From: Deltaproteobacteria bacterium HGW-Deltaproteobacteria-6
Lineage (GTDB): Bacteria; Desulfobacterota; Syntrophia; Syntrophales; Smithellaceae
Length of the DNA stretch: 64,000 nucleotides
NCBI GenBank assembly: GCA_002840435.1
Contig: PHAT01000004.1
Span: forward strand, 124,001 to 188,000
Direction of reading: 5' to 3'
Positions 25,340 through 33,267 of this stretch are shown here, piece after piece; the stretch's first letter is position 1, and every line of letters begins with the position of its first letter. Both the position numbers and the translations under genes were made by a program. The notes under the pieces were generated by a model. The model saw only the letters and a list, made by a program, of their open reading frames with translations, was not told where the DNA came from and made no database searches.

Positions 25340-25777
25340 ATGCGCAAAGATATTCAAGCACTGATTCAGGCAAATAACATCTGTGTTCTGGCCACCGTAT
25401 CGGAAGGTGATCCGCATTGTTCATTAATGTCGTATGCGACGGATGATGACTGCCGGGAAATTTACATGGCAACTCATAAGGAAACAAAAAAATACCGGAA
25501 TTTAACCGCGAATCCTTCCGTCAGCCTTCTGGTGGATTCAAGGCAGGACGCCGGGGTGGACCCTGTGGCGCAAACGAAAGCCCTGACGATATCGGGCACG
25601 CTTCAAAGAAACCTTGATGAAAAGAAAATCGCGGCGGCACGGAGGAGATTATTCGAGAAACACGCCGGACTGAAAAAAATTTTTAATGATCCCGATACGG
25701 AAATCATCATCGTGAAAATCCGGACCGTTCAACTGCTGGACGGAATAACCGATGCGTATTATGAAGATGTATCATAA
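25340..25777 (+). CDS. Pyridoxamine 5'-phosphate oxidase-like (split-barrel flavin) protein
   Basis: 145 residues, GGAG before the start. FMN split-barrel blocks: NNICVLATVSEGDPHCSLMS, YMATHKETKKYRNLTANPSV and SLLVDSR. The length fits small flavin- or F420-dependent reductases and FMN-binding proteins rather than true PNPOx (about 215 residues). Role unknown. Stand-alone gene. Confidence 0.8.
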   Translation: MRKDIQALIQANNICVLATVSEGDPHCSLMSYATDDDCREIYMATHKETKKYRNLTANPSVSLLVDSRQDAGVDPVAQTKALTISGTLQRNLDEKKIAAARRRLFEKHAGLKKIFNDPDTEIIIVKIRTVQLLDGITDAYYEDVS

Positions 25778-25914
25778 TGGCGGGAAATCCGGTCGCTTCC
25801 CGGACAATGTCAGGACTCCGGGCCGTCCCGTTAATTTGCAGCCACGTTTTGTTAAACTCTTTGCTTTTTCCGGCAGATTTTCCTAAGAAGAGGAAAATCA
25901 TTCAGGACTGATCC

Positions 25915-26742
25915 ATGAACTTCAATTTCAATTATCATTTCCAGAAAAATATTCCCCCGGGGGAGAATGCCTACTGGTTTATCTTCAGAAATGAAAAAGT
26001 GCTGACCAGGACTGATGGAAATACCACAAAGCCTTTGCTAATCAGGGCTCAGGATATACCGCAACTGGATATTAATAAAGCACTGCACACAGGCCTTCTG
26101 AATGACATCCATTGTTATGCAATTTTTGATCAGAAGGAAAACGGCATTGAAATACCCGACACCGAATGGGTTTCAGTTCGCTGGGGCTACGATAAATTTG
26201 ATGATGCAATGTTTCATATTTACGGCAGGGCAAGGCACCTGCTCTTATGGGCGGATAACAACCGGTTTTGCGGCCGCTGTGGAAACCAAACCGTCCTGAA
26301 AGCGGATGAAAGATGTTTTCTCTGTCCTTCCTGCGGATTTACCAGTTATCCCAGGATTTCACCGGCGGTTATCGTCTCCATCGAAAAAGACGGGAAGCTG
26401 CTGCTGGCCAGGGGCACACGGTTCCAGATTGAAATGTACAGCGTGCTGGCCGGTTTTGTCGAACCCGGCGAGTCGCTGGAAGAATGCATCAAACGCGAGA
26501 TCAGAGAGGAAGTCGGCATTGAAATAAAAAACATCAAGTATTTTAAAAGCCAGCCCTGGCCTTTCCCCGATTCTCTGATGATCGCTTTTACCGCTGAATA
26601 CGCGGGCGGCGAATTATCCATTGATCACCATGAAATATCGAAGGCAGACTGGTACAGCCCGGAGGAATTCCCGCCCATACCGAAAAAATTCAGCGTTGCC
26701 CGGATGTTAATCGATCATTTTGTTGAACAAAAATTAAGGTGA
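25915..26742 (+). CDS. nudC: NADH pyrophosphatase (NudC)-like Nudix hydrolase
   Basis: 275 residues. A zinc ribbon has two Cys pairs, FCGRCGNQ and FLCPSCGF. The Nudix box is complete: GFVEPGESLEECIKREIREE, then VGI. The NudC array SQPWPFPDSLM directly follows. Known NudC cleaves NAD(H) to NMN and AMP and removes NAD caps from RNA. All catalytic Glu residues of the box are present. Single gene; the ribosome site is weak (AGGA). Confidence 0.9.
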   Translation: MNFNFNYHFQKNIPPGENAYWFIFRNEKVLTRTDGNTTKPLLIRAQDIPQLDINKALHTGLLNDIHCYAIFDQKENGIEIPDTEWVSVRWGYDKFDDAMFHIYGRARHLLLWADNNRFCGRCGNQTVLKADERCFLCPSCGFTSYPRISPAVIVSIEKDGKLLLARGTRFQIEMYSVLAGFVEPGESLEECIKREIREEVGIEIKNIKYFKSQPWPFPDSLMIAFTAEYAGGELSIDHHEISKADWYSPEEFPPIPKKFSVARMLIDHFVEQKLR

Positions 26743-26984
26743 TACCAGGTTGCATTCAAAGGATCAGCTTCGGTAAGGAGGAGACTCCGGATGCGTATTA
26801 TTGACGGTGACCTTTAAGTTATACGTCGAGGCAGCCGCCCCCCACGTCTGGGGGCATGCAACGCAGCCAACAAAGTCAGCCAAAGACCGGAAGCGCATCC
26901 CGCAGGGGAGCGCATAACAAATAAATTCTTCCTTGCCGGCAATTGCCACCGGCCAGGTGGTAACTTACATGCGGATTGGTATCG
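26743..26984. other. Intergenic region without a supported gene
   Basis: A convergent 240-bp spacer between nudC and the HesB-like gene. A 61-codon minus-strand frame is open but has no ribosome site or recognisable domain. A segment around 26838-26870 is GC-rich and partly self-complementary. Confidence 0.35.
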
Positions 26985-27308
26985 TTAGTCTTTCAGGGTG
27001 CAAACCCCAAAGCCATCCCATTCACTGACCGGCCTTGCCGACGTCAGGACAAAACCCGTCCGCTGCTTTTCTTCCACATAATCGATCGCAATATTCCCCG
27101 TCAGCTGATCCAGTTCCGGACTGACGACAAAGACAATGCCCTGAACCTTAAAAGTCAGGTCATCCGCCCGAGCGTTATCCACCGTCAAACCGAGAGACGC
27201 GTCGCAGCATCCTGTGGACCTGAGATGAATGCGGATGGATTTTGGACTTTCCTTTCCGGCAAGAAACGTTTGCATCGCGCCAACGGCTTCCGGTGTAAGT
27301 GTAATCAT
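26985..27308 (-). CDS. HesB/IscA-like protein
   Basis: 107 residues. The A-type carrier outline is visible: ITLTPEAVGAMQTFLAGKES, IRIHLRSTGCCDASLGLTVD, then GIVFVVSPELDQLTGNIAID and a C-terminal GFGVCTLKD. True IscA/ErpA proteins use one Cys plus a CGC pair. Here the first site is GCC and the last has a single Cys, so cluster binding may differ. It could be a HesB-like protein outside the Isc pathway. A divergent enoyl-CoA hydratase gene follows. Confidence 0.75.
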   Translation of the reverse strand: MITLTPEAVGAMQTFLAGKESPKSIRIHLRSTGCCDASLGLTVDNARADDLTFKVQGIVFVVSPELDQLTGNIAIDYVEEKQRTGFVLTSARPVSEWDGFGVCTLKD

Positions 27309-27425
27309 GGGCTTCGGCCTTTCCTTTGTGATGCGGGCATATCTTCCAGTAAAACATAAAACACGCCGTCAATAGTGTCAATGACGTATTTCCATCAGAG
27401 AAACGGCAAGGATCCCACAAATACA

Positions 27426-27454
27426 TTGACACAGGAAATCGATCTTCCTATAAT
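27426..27454 (+). promoter_or_regulatory. Consensus sigma-70 promoter of the enoyl-CoA hydratase gene
   Basis: TTGACA (27426-27431), 17-bp spacer, TATAAT (27449-27454): a perfect match to consensus, about 100 bp before the gene start. No operator palindrome was seen over it, which suggests strong constitutive expression. Confidence 0.85.
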
Positions 27455-27553
27455 CCTGGCCGCGTCCAGACAGGGATTTCCCGGAATAGTCAAATCATGC
27501 CGGATGAAGAAGTAAAAGCTTCTGAAAAAAATAAAACAAAAGAGGTGTGCAAG

Positions 27554-28321
27554 ATGAGTGATACGGTTTTAAAGGAATTAAAAGACGGTGTCCTGTTATT
27601 GACATTAAACCGCCCCAGCTCCAAGAACTCGTTCAATATGGAATTGTGGACGGCTTTTGCCGCAGAACTGGATGCCGCCCGCACAAATGATGATGTTACG
27701 GTGGTTGTCGTCACGGGTGCGGGCAATGATTTCTCGGCAGGCCAGGATTTGAAGGATTACGGCGTTTCCGGCGCGGCGCACAGTTATAGAATTACAGAGC
27801 GTGCCGTCGTCGACTTTGATAAACCGCTGATCGGCGCAGCCAAAGGGGTTGCCGTCGGAGGAGGCGCAACCATTCTGTTCCATACCGACGTGCTTTACGT
27901 CGGCGAGAGTCTGCGCATGCGACTTCCCTTCAACAGCCTGGGCATGGCGCCGGAATTCGCCAGCAGTTATATGCTGCAGATGCTCATAGGGCCAAAGCGC
28001 GCAGCCGAGCTCCTGTTCACCACGGAATGGATTGACGCCGACAAGGCTCTGGAAACCGGAATCGCCTCCCGCAAGTTCAAGGATGATGAGCTTTTGCAAA
28101 ACGCGATGGCGAAAGCCTCGGAGATTGCGCAACTGCCTTTAGTATCGCTTATGGAAACAAAAAAATGCCTCAAGGTGGCGCATAAGGCGGGTATTGAAGC
28201 TGCGCTGAACGTTGAAAAGGGGGCCATGGACAGACTGGCCGGCGGCCCGGCCAGCATCGAGGCGATGATGGCCTTCATGGAAAAGCGAAAACCCAATTTC
28301 CGCAACCTGAAGAAGAAATAG
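27554..28321 (+). CDS. Enoyl-CoA hydratase/isomerase-family protein
   Basis: 255 residues from ATG 27554 (GAGGTG upstream); an in-frame ATG at 27497 would add 19 charged residues. Crotonase-fold blocks: LLLTLNRPSSKNSFNMELW, VVVTGAGNDFSAGQDLKDYG (first oxyanion-hole strand), AAKGVAVGGGATILFHTDV and FNSLGMAPEFASSYMLQMLI. The second catalytic region differs from fatty-acid ECH2 (GAGGTQRL absent), so an isomerase or other crotonase activity is possible. The gene stands alone behind a consensus promoter. Confidence 0.85.
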   Translation: MSDTVLKELKDGVLLLTLNRPSSKNSFNMELWTAFAAELDAARTNDDVTVVVVTGAGNDFSAGQDLKDYGVSGAAHSYRITERAVVDFDKPLIGAAKGVAVGGGATILFHTDVLYVGESLRMRLPFNSLGMAPEFASSYMLQMLIGPKRAAELLFTTEWIDADKALETGIASRKFKDDELLQNAMAKASEIAQLPLVSLMETKKCLKVAHKAGIEAALNVEKGAMDRLAGGPASIEAMMAFMEKRKPNFRNLKKK

Positions 28322-28385
28322 TTTTAATTATTCTCCCGCCTGCACCGGCAAAGAAAACAATCAGGCGGGCTGCATCGGATCATGG

Positions 28386-28411
28386 ATGGGGCAAGTCTCT
28401 TCTTGCCCCAT
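28386..28411 (+). terminator. Hairpin downstream of the hydratase gene
   Basis: Perfect 10-bp arms ATGGGGCAAG (28386-28395) and CTTGCCCCAT (28402-28411) with a 6-base loop. No T-run follows. Probably an RNA 3'-end structure or weak terminator. Confidence 0.4.
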
Positions 28412-28544
28412 CTCCCGTTGGGGAACCACAAGTATAGCTGTGCTTAAGCCTTTTAATATTCTTTATTTCTTGCTTTCGGTAGTCGTTAAAACTGAATTAT
28501 GGAAATGAATGCATGATCAGAATGGTTATCATTGAAACGCTAAT

Positions 28545-28575
28545 AAAAAAGGCAGAGCCAACTGACCCTGCCTTT
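28545..28575 (-). terminator. Terminator of the CoA-transferase/acyl-CoA dehydrogenase operon
   Basis: On the minus strand AAGGCAG (28574-28568) pairs with CTGCCTT (28555-28549) and is followed by a T-run (A-run 28545-28550 on the plus strand). It lies about 40 bases after the dehydrogenase stop. Confidence 0.75.
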
Positions 28576-28612
28576 CAATGAGAAAGTTCTGAATCTTATT
28601 TACTACCAGGCA

Positions 28613-30337
28613 CTATACTTTCCGATCCGTCATCTCATATTCGCCGTTCAGAGCAAAGACGTAAGTCTGCCAGATCTTTTCATATTGTGCGGGATCGGGG
28701 ACGGACATGATCAGCATGATCTCTTTGCAATATCCACGTTGAGTTTCATTCGTCGTGAACTTCCCGTAGATCTGGAGGCCAAAGGCGGAGAAGTCCCTCA
28801 CCATGAAGTCGAAGATCTGGTTGATGACATCCTTATCCAAATTGTCGATTTTCGCCTGCTCTAAAATGAGCTGGCCATAGACAACGATAGAGAACATCTC
28901 ACCCACGGTCAGGGAGAAGGATGGATCCATTTCCTGGACCTTGTCCGGGAAGGATTTTTCCAGCATCTCCCGGAAGAGGCCGATTTGCTTTATGAACACA
29001 GCAACATTCGGAAGATCCTTGAATTCATTGAAGACAGGCCGGTAGTCCTGGAACTGGACCTTGCCCAAGCCACTAGCTGTACCCTGATTGAAGAGGAACA
29101 GGTCGTCGGTCTGTTCGAAAACCGGTCCGACGGGGGTGTAGTCTTTGGGATTGAAGAAGTAGCTCTTGATGAACTTGCGGATCAACTGGACATTGACATG
29201 GACTGTCCCTTCGAGCTTGGACGGTCCCGTGATGTCGCAGGCGGCCGTGGAGAAATAGGTGTCGCGCTCAAAGCCCTTGGCAGCGATAACATCCCACAGC
29301 ATGGCAATAACCTCTTCGGACTGGGTGGTGACCTTCATCTTGCTTGTGGGGTTGAAGAGGAGATAGCGGCGGTCATCGGCCGTGGCTGCCCGAAAGTAGT
29401 CGGTGGCACGGCGCTGATAAAGCTTCATGCCGATGAGGCGCAACCACGCCTCCATGAAGTTTCCCTTCACGTGGGGCATGTCCGTGACGCGCAGGCCATA
29501 AAGAATGCGATTAGCGGCATGGTTGAGGGCCTCGTAGAAGGCATGCTCGCAGGCGCCGATGGAGGCAGGGCCGATGTTAAATTTGCCGACGTTGACCGTA
29601 TTCAAGGCCGAATCCCAGGCCGACGGACCCCTGCTGAGGATGTCCTCTTCCAGAACAGGGTAGTCGTTCAGGGCGAACTGGGCGACGTATTGTTGATGGG
29701 AGATGACGTTGCGCTTTAGTTCAAAGGCCTTGTTGTGGAAGTTGGTGACAAAGAAGCAATAGTCGTCGGAGCCGTCCCGTACCTTGCCCAGAGTGGAGAC
29801 CATTTCCGCCTCATTGCCGTTGCCGATGTAGTATTTCTCGCCCCGGGCCAGCCAGTTGCCCTTGTTATCAGGTAAGAGGCTTGTCTCCGTGGAGTAGATG
29901 TCGGCGCCGTGGGTCCGCTCGGAGAGTCCGAATGCAAAGATAGCCCCTTCCTTGAGGAAGGCGGCGGCCTTCTTTTTGGCTTTTTCATTGCCACTCATCC
30001 AGATAGGGCCCAGCCCCAGGATCGTCACCTGGAAGCAGTACCAGTAACCAAAGCCATAGAATGCAAGCAGTTCACTAAATTCGCTGTTGCGGGCCGTGTC
30101 CCAACGGCAGTCGGAATCATCGGCGTATTGTTTCGGGGTGAGCAGCTTGTAGAAGATTTTTTCTTTTTTTATGAAATCGATGAACTCCCTGTACCAGATG
30201 CGGCTCCAGTAGTCTTCTGTTAACTTGGTCTTCCCCATCCGGTTTTCAAAAAAATCGACCGTTTTTTCCATGATGGCCTTCGACCCTTCGTCGGACATCA
30301 AACTCTTATACTTTTTGGGTTGCAATAGATGATTCAA
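28613..30337 (-). CDS. Acyl-CoA dehydrogenase, long form
   Basis: 574 residues from a TTG at 30337 that lies eight bases after AAAGGAG. ACAD blocks: AFGLSERTHGADIYSTETSL (FAD/acyl site), YYIGNGNEAEMV, ITGPSKLEGTVHVNVQLIRK, and a C-terminal extension of about 150 residues that also occurs in large anaerobic ACADs. The usual catalytic Glu near the YRD motif is not obvious, so the substrate class is open. It shares an operon with the CoA-transferase upstream (67-bp gap) under TetR-type operators. Together they would activate an acid by CoA transfer and oxidise the acyl-CoA. Confidence 0.82.
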   Translation of the reverse strand: MNHLLQPKKYKSLMSDEGSKAIMEKTVDFFENRMGKTKLTEDYWSRIWYREFIDFIKKEKIFYKLLTPKQYADDSDCRWDTARNSEFSELLAFYGFGYWYCFQVTILGLGPIWMSGNEKAKKKAAAFLKEGAIFAFGLSERTHGADIYSTETSLLPDNKGNWLARGEKYYIGNGNEAEMVSTLGKVRDGSDDYCFFVTNFHNKAFELKRNVISHQQYVAQFALNDYPVLEEDILSRGPSAWDSALNTVNVGKFNIGPASIGACEHAFYEALNHAANRILYGLRVTDMPHVKGNFMEAWLRLIGMKLYQRRATDYFRAATADDRRYLLFNPTSKMKVTTQSEEVIAMLWDVIAAKGFERDTYFSTAACDITGPSKLEGTVHVNVQLIRKFIKSYFFNPKDYTPVGPVFEQTDDLFLFNQGTASGLGKVQFQDYRPVFNEFKDLPNVAVFIKQIGLFREMLEKSFPDKVQEMDPSFSLTVGEMFSIVVYGQLILEQAKIDNLDKDVINQIFDFMVRDFSAFGLQIYGKFTTNETQRGYCKEIMLIMSVPDPAQYEKIWQTYVFALNGEYEMTDRKV

Positions 30338-30404
30338 GTTTACACTCCTTTCGTTCTTGGGTGTCTTTCAGGAGACGTTATGATGAACGTCATCCTGTTT
30401 TAAA

Positions 30405-31751
30405 TTAGAGGTTCTCTGGGTTGCAGGCAGGGATCAACAGTTTTGCCTCGTAGGCCTGCCTTTCGAGCTCTTCACGGAAGTCGGGGTGGGCAATGGAAAT
30501 CATCGCTTTGACCCGTTCGGGAACCGATCGCATGTAGAGGTCGGCCACGCCGTACTCCGTGACGATATACATCACGTCGGATCGGGGCGTCGTAACCACT
30601 GTGCCCGGCGTCATATTGAGTACGATTCTGGAGGTGAGTGTACCATCTTTTTTCACTGATGTGGATTTCAAGGCAATGAATGATTTTCCACCCTTCGACG
30701 CGGCAGCACCTCTCACGAAGTCGAGCTGGCCACCGGTGGCACTATAGGGGGTGTGGCCTATTGTCTCCGAGGCCACCTGACCGGTGAGGTCCACGGTGAG
30801 CCCTGCATTGATAGAGCACAGGTTGTCGTTCTGTTTAATGACATCAAGATGATTCGCTATGGCAATAGGCATGGTCATGATGGTTGGGTTGTTGTCTACA
30901 AAATCAAGGAGCCGCTTCGTGCCGATGATGAGACCACCCACGACAATTTTGCCCGGATACAGGGTCTTTTTCCTTCCGGTGATCACGCCCAGTTCGGCAA
31001 GCTCTGCCACGGAGTCGCTGAGGATCTCCGCATGAACGCCCAGGTCCTTCTTGTTGTGAAGGAAATAAGCCACGGCATTTGGAATGCCGCCGATACCCAA
31101 CTGAATGGTAGCACCATCCGGGATATGCTCGGCAATGTTCTCACCAATCTTTTTTTCCACGTCCGTAATCGTGATCTCAGGCACGGGGACAAGATCGTGA
31201 TCGGCTTCTACGATGTAATCCACCTCATCCACATGGACCAAGTTATCGATGCCGTGGATCCACGGCGTCTTGGTGTTGACCTGAACGATAACCTTCTTGC
31301 ACTTGTCGATTGCATATCGTCCGTATACGGCACCACATGGTCCCAGGTTCATGTACCCCCGGCTGTCCGGTGGCGTGACTTCGAGCAAGGCGACATCGGA
31401 ATAGCCGGCGCGATCCAGAGCGATGGAACTCTTCGAGAGGTGCATTGGGAAGGGAACGATATTCCCCTGGGCGTGGAACATTCTCTCCAAAGGCCCAAAG
31501 TATCCACTGTAGTAAGTAATGTGACCGGCGTAATCACCCTGCACAAAGGCAAAGGGATAGGTCATAAGGTTACTTGCGATCTTCACCTTGTGAAGCTCTT
31601 CCTTGCGCGCGGCAAGTGCGTTCAGGATGTCAATGGGCATGCTGTTGACGGGGAGCAGAATAATCTTATCCCCTGATTGGATAACCGCTGCTGCTTGCTG
31701 TGCTGTGACGCATTTTTTTGAGTAATTTTCTTTCCAGTTCGTGATGCTCAT
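30405..31751 (-). CDS. Acetyl-CoA hydrolase/4-hydroxybutyrate CoA-transferase-family enzyme
   Basis: 448 residues, complete, with AGGAG before the start. Family blocks: EVTPPDSRGYMNLGP, VNTKTPWIHG, DGATIQLGIGGIPNAVAYFL and GVHAEILSDSVAEL. Glu242 in the last block aligns with the Glu that forms the glutamyl-CoA thioester in AbfT-type transferases. The C-terminus has GGQLDFVRGAAASKGGKSFI. It should move CoA from acetyl-CoA or another donor to a short-chain acid. First gene of the TetR-controlled operon. Confidence 0.88.
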   Translation of the reverse strand: MSITNWKENYSKKCVTAQQAAAVIQSGDKIILLPVNSMPIDILNALAARKEELHKVKIASNLMTYPFAFVQGDYAGHITYYSGYFGPLERMFHAQGNIVPFPMHLSKSSIALDRAGYSDVALLEVTPPDSRGYMNLGPCGAVYGRYAIDKCKKVIVQVNTKTPWIHGIDNLVHVDEVDYIVEADHDLVPVPEITITDVEKKIGENIAEHIPDGATIQLGIGGIPNAVAYFLHNKKDLGVHAEILSDSVAELAELGVITGRKKTLYPGKIVVGGLIIGTKRLLDFVDNNPTIMTMPIAIANHLDVIKQNDNLCSINAGLTVDLTGQVASETIGHTPYSATGGQLDFVRGAAASKGGKSFIALKSTSVKKDGTLTSRIVLNMTPGTVVTTPRSDVMYIVTEYGVADLYMRSVPERVKAMISIAHPDFREELERQAYEAKLLIPACNPENL

Positions 31752-31773
31752 ACTACTTCTCCTATCTTGTATT

Positions 31774-31799
31774 TTAAGTCGGTCGGCCAGCCGGCTTAA
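31774..31799 (+). promoter_or_regulatory. TetR-type operator, imperfect copy
   Basis: A 26-bp inverted repeat with outer arms TTAAGTCGG and CCGGCTTAA, matching its own complement at 20 of 26 positions. It lies 23 bp upstream of the CoA-transferase start, and its centre is 40 bp from that of the perfect copy. Confidence 0.7.
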
Positions 31800-31812
31800 T
31801 TATGAGGCAAAA

Positions 31813-31840
31813 TATAAGTCGGCCAGCTGGCCGACTTATA
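31813..31840 (+). promoter_or_regulatory. Perfect 28-bp palindromic operator
   Basis: Left arm TATAAGTCGGCCAG, right arm its exact reverse complement CTGGCCGACTTATA. It is upstream of the CoA-transferase gene and downstream of the tetR stop. It shares AAGTCGG/GGCCAG with the imperfect copy at 31774-31799. The likely ligand is the adjacent TetR protein. Confidence 0.8.
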
Positions 31841-31958
31841 CCGCTTTCAAACACTTTTTCATTTTGCTTGTCAAGGGAATTGTTTTACATGTGCCATAAT
31901 ATATTGATTTTTATATTAAATTTCCTAGGAGATGAGACGCGAGACAGCTAGACGGTCA

Positions 31959-32570
31959 TTATTTGCCATTCAACAGTAATTTCATGGTCTCTCTCTTTTC
32001 ACTGTTGCTAAAAATGGCTTCCATGATTTTTACGGCATCTTTCTTTGGTACCGCATTGACTTCCAAGAGGTCCTGTATGCACCATCCATCCATTGTAGAT
32101 ATGAAAAAGAAGGCGAGGAGCCTGGTCCATGCGGAATTCTCGACATCAAAGGCAATAGAAAACCCTTCGGAGATGTCATTGACCCAGTCGTCATACTTTG
32201 CTTTATAGCTGGCCATCAACTCCTGGTTGCCCAGCATTGCCTCATAGGCTAGATATAAATGAAGGCGATTTTTATTCTTTTTCTCCAGACGCTCCTTGAA
32301 TCCTGCAATGATCGCTTCCCGCAACTGTTGTTTGCTTAGTTCTCCCGCCCTGTACTTTTGCATAATCCTTCTGGATATGCGAAAATCTTCATCAACAACA
32401 CTGTAAAGAATAGAATCCTTGGTTTTAAAATAGTAATATAGAGAACCTTTGCTGATGCCGGCGCCATCGGCGATAATCTGTAGCGTGGTGTTGGACACAC
32501 CATACTCGGCAATAGCTTTAAGAGCGGAAGCAATAATCTTCTCTCTGATTTCAGATTGTGAGTCGTTCAT
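31959..32570 (-). CDS. TetR-family transcriptional regulator
   Basis: 203 residues from ATG 32570, which follows GGAAATTC; a 10-residue longer form is less likely. N-terminal TetR HTH: IIASALKAIAEYGVSNTTLQ, IIADGAGISKGSLYYYFKTK, DSI. The C-terminal ligand domain is helical (residues 60-200). It lies just upstream of the CoA-transferase/dehydrogenase operon, with two palindromes in the gap. Regulation of that operon by an acyl-CoA or acid is inferred, as for FadR/PsrA-type TetR proteins. Confidence 0.88.
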   Translation of the reverse strand: MNDSQSEIREKIIASALKAIAEYGVSNTTLQIIADGAGISKGSLYYYFKTKDSILYSVVDEDFRISRRIMQKYRAGELSKQQLREAIIAGFKERLEKKNKNRLHLYLAYEAMLGNQELMASYKAKYDDWVNDISEGFSIAFDVENSAWTRLLAFFFISTMDGWCIQDLLEVNAVPKKDAVKIMEAIFSNSEKRETMKLLLNGK

Positions 32571-33079
32571 AATTGAATTTCCTTTCACCACAATTCTCAA
32601 TTGTCACTTGTCGCCGATATCTGTATCACATGTTAGTATAGAGTTCAGCTTATTTTCAAATCAGTTAAGCCTCCGGTGCATTTTGGACTCTTACCCATAC
32701 CCTACTCATCCTTATTCTGCATACCATACAATCCAGAAAACCTCACAGCCGGCAAAATCAATATTACACATTTCGTTTGGTAATGATTAATGTCCTGAGG
32801 ATAGAGCGATGTGAATAGTTGCAGCTGAAGTCTTTGCAGGAAATTCAATCATGCTCATGGTAAAATATATCTTCTTTATACTGCTCACTACCCTCTTTTC
32901 GAGCAAACAGAATGCAGACTGAACCCGACCGTTAAAATCCTGTCTCCGGCATCAGGTCTGCAAAATTATTATAATAACCGTTCCGGCCATTTTTAAACAA
33001 AAGAGAGCCATGACTTTACCGTCGCATCACCACTAAAATGCTTAAAATCTTTATGAATATTTCATCCCCTGATTACACC
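32571..33079. other. AT-rich intergenic region
   Basis: A divergent 500-bp stretch between tetR and the acyl-CoA synthetase promoter. No coding frame with a ribosome site was found and no repeat or hairpin stands out. Confidence 0.4.
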
Positions 33080-33108
33080 TTGACACACCTGCCCGGTTGT
33101 CTTATAAA
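33080..33108 (+). promoter_or_regulatory. Sigma-70 promoter of the acyl-CoA synthetase gene
   Basis: TTGACA (33080-33085), 17-bp spacer, TATAAA (33103-33108). The gene begins 160 bp downstream. A small inverted repeat ACCGG...CCGGT follows within the leader. Confidence 0.8.
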
Positions 33109-33267
33109 AACCGGCGTCCGGTAACCGGAATTAAAGTTCGTTTTCCTGCGGTTCTTTCTGGCGTTGCGCACTGACGGTAAGAGAAAAGGCGGTTAAACTT
33201 ACGCTCATGCAGGCTCATCAAACGCAATATCAAATCAGTGTTGCCGGGCGAAAGGAGTAACCTGATC

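Noticed and set aside
28985-29719. 244-codon plus-strand frame
   Set aside because: Antisense to the acyl-CoA dehydrogenase; no start context.
30753-31676. 307-codon plus-strand frame
   Set aside because: Antisense to the CoA-transferase gene. The true gene has catalytic motifs, ribosome site and operators.
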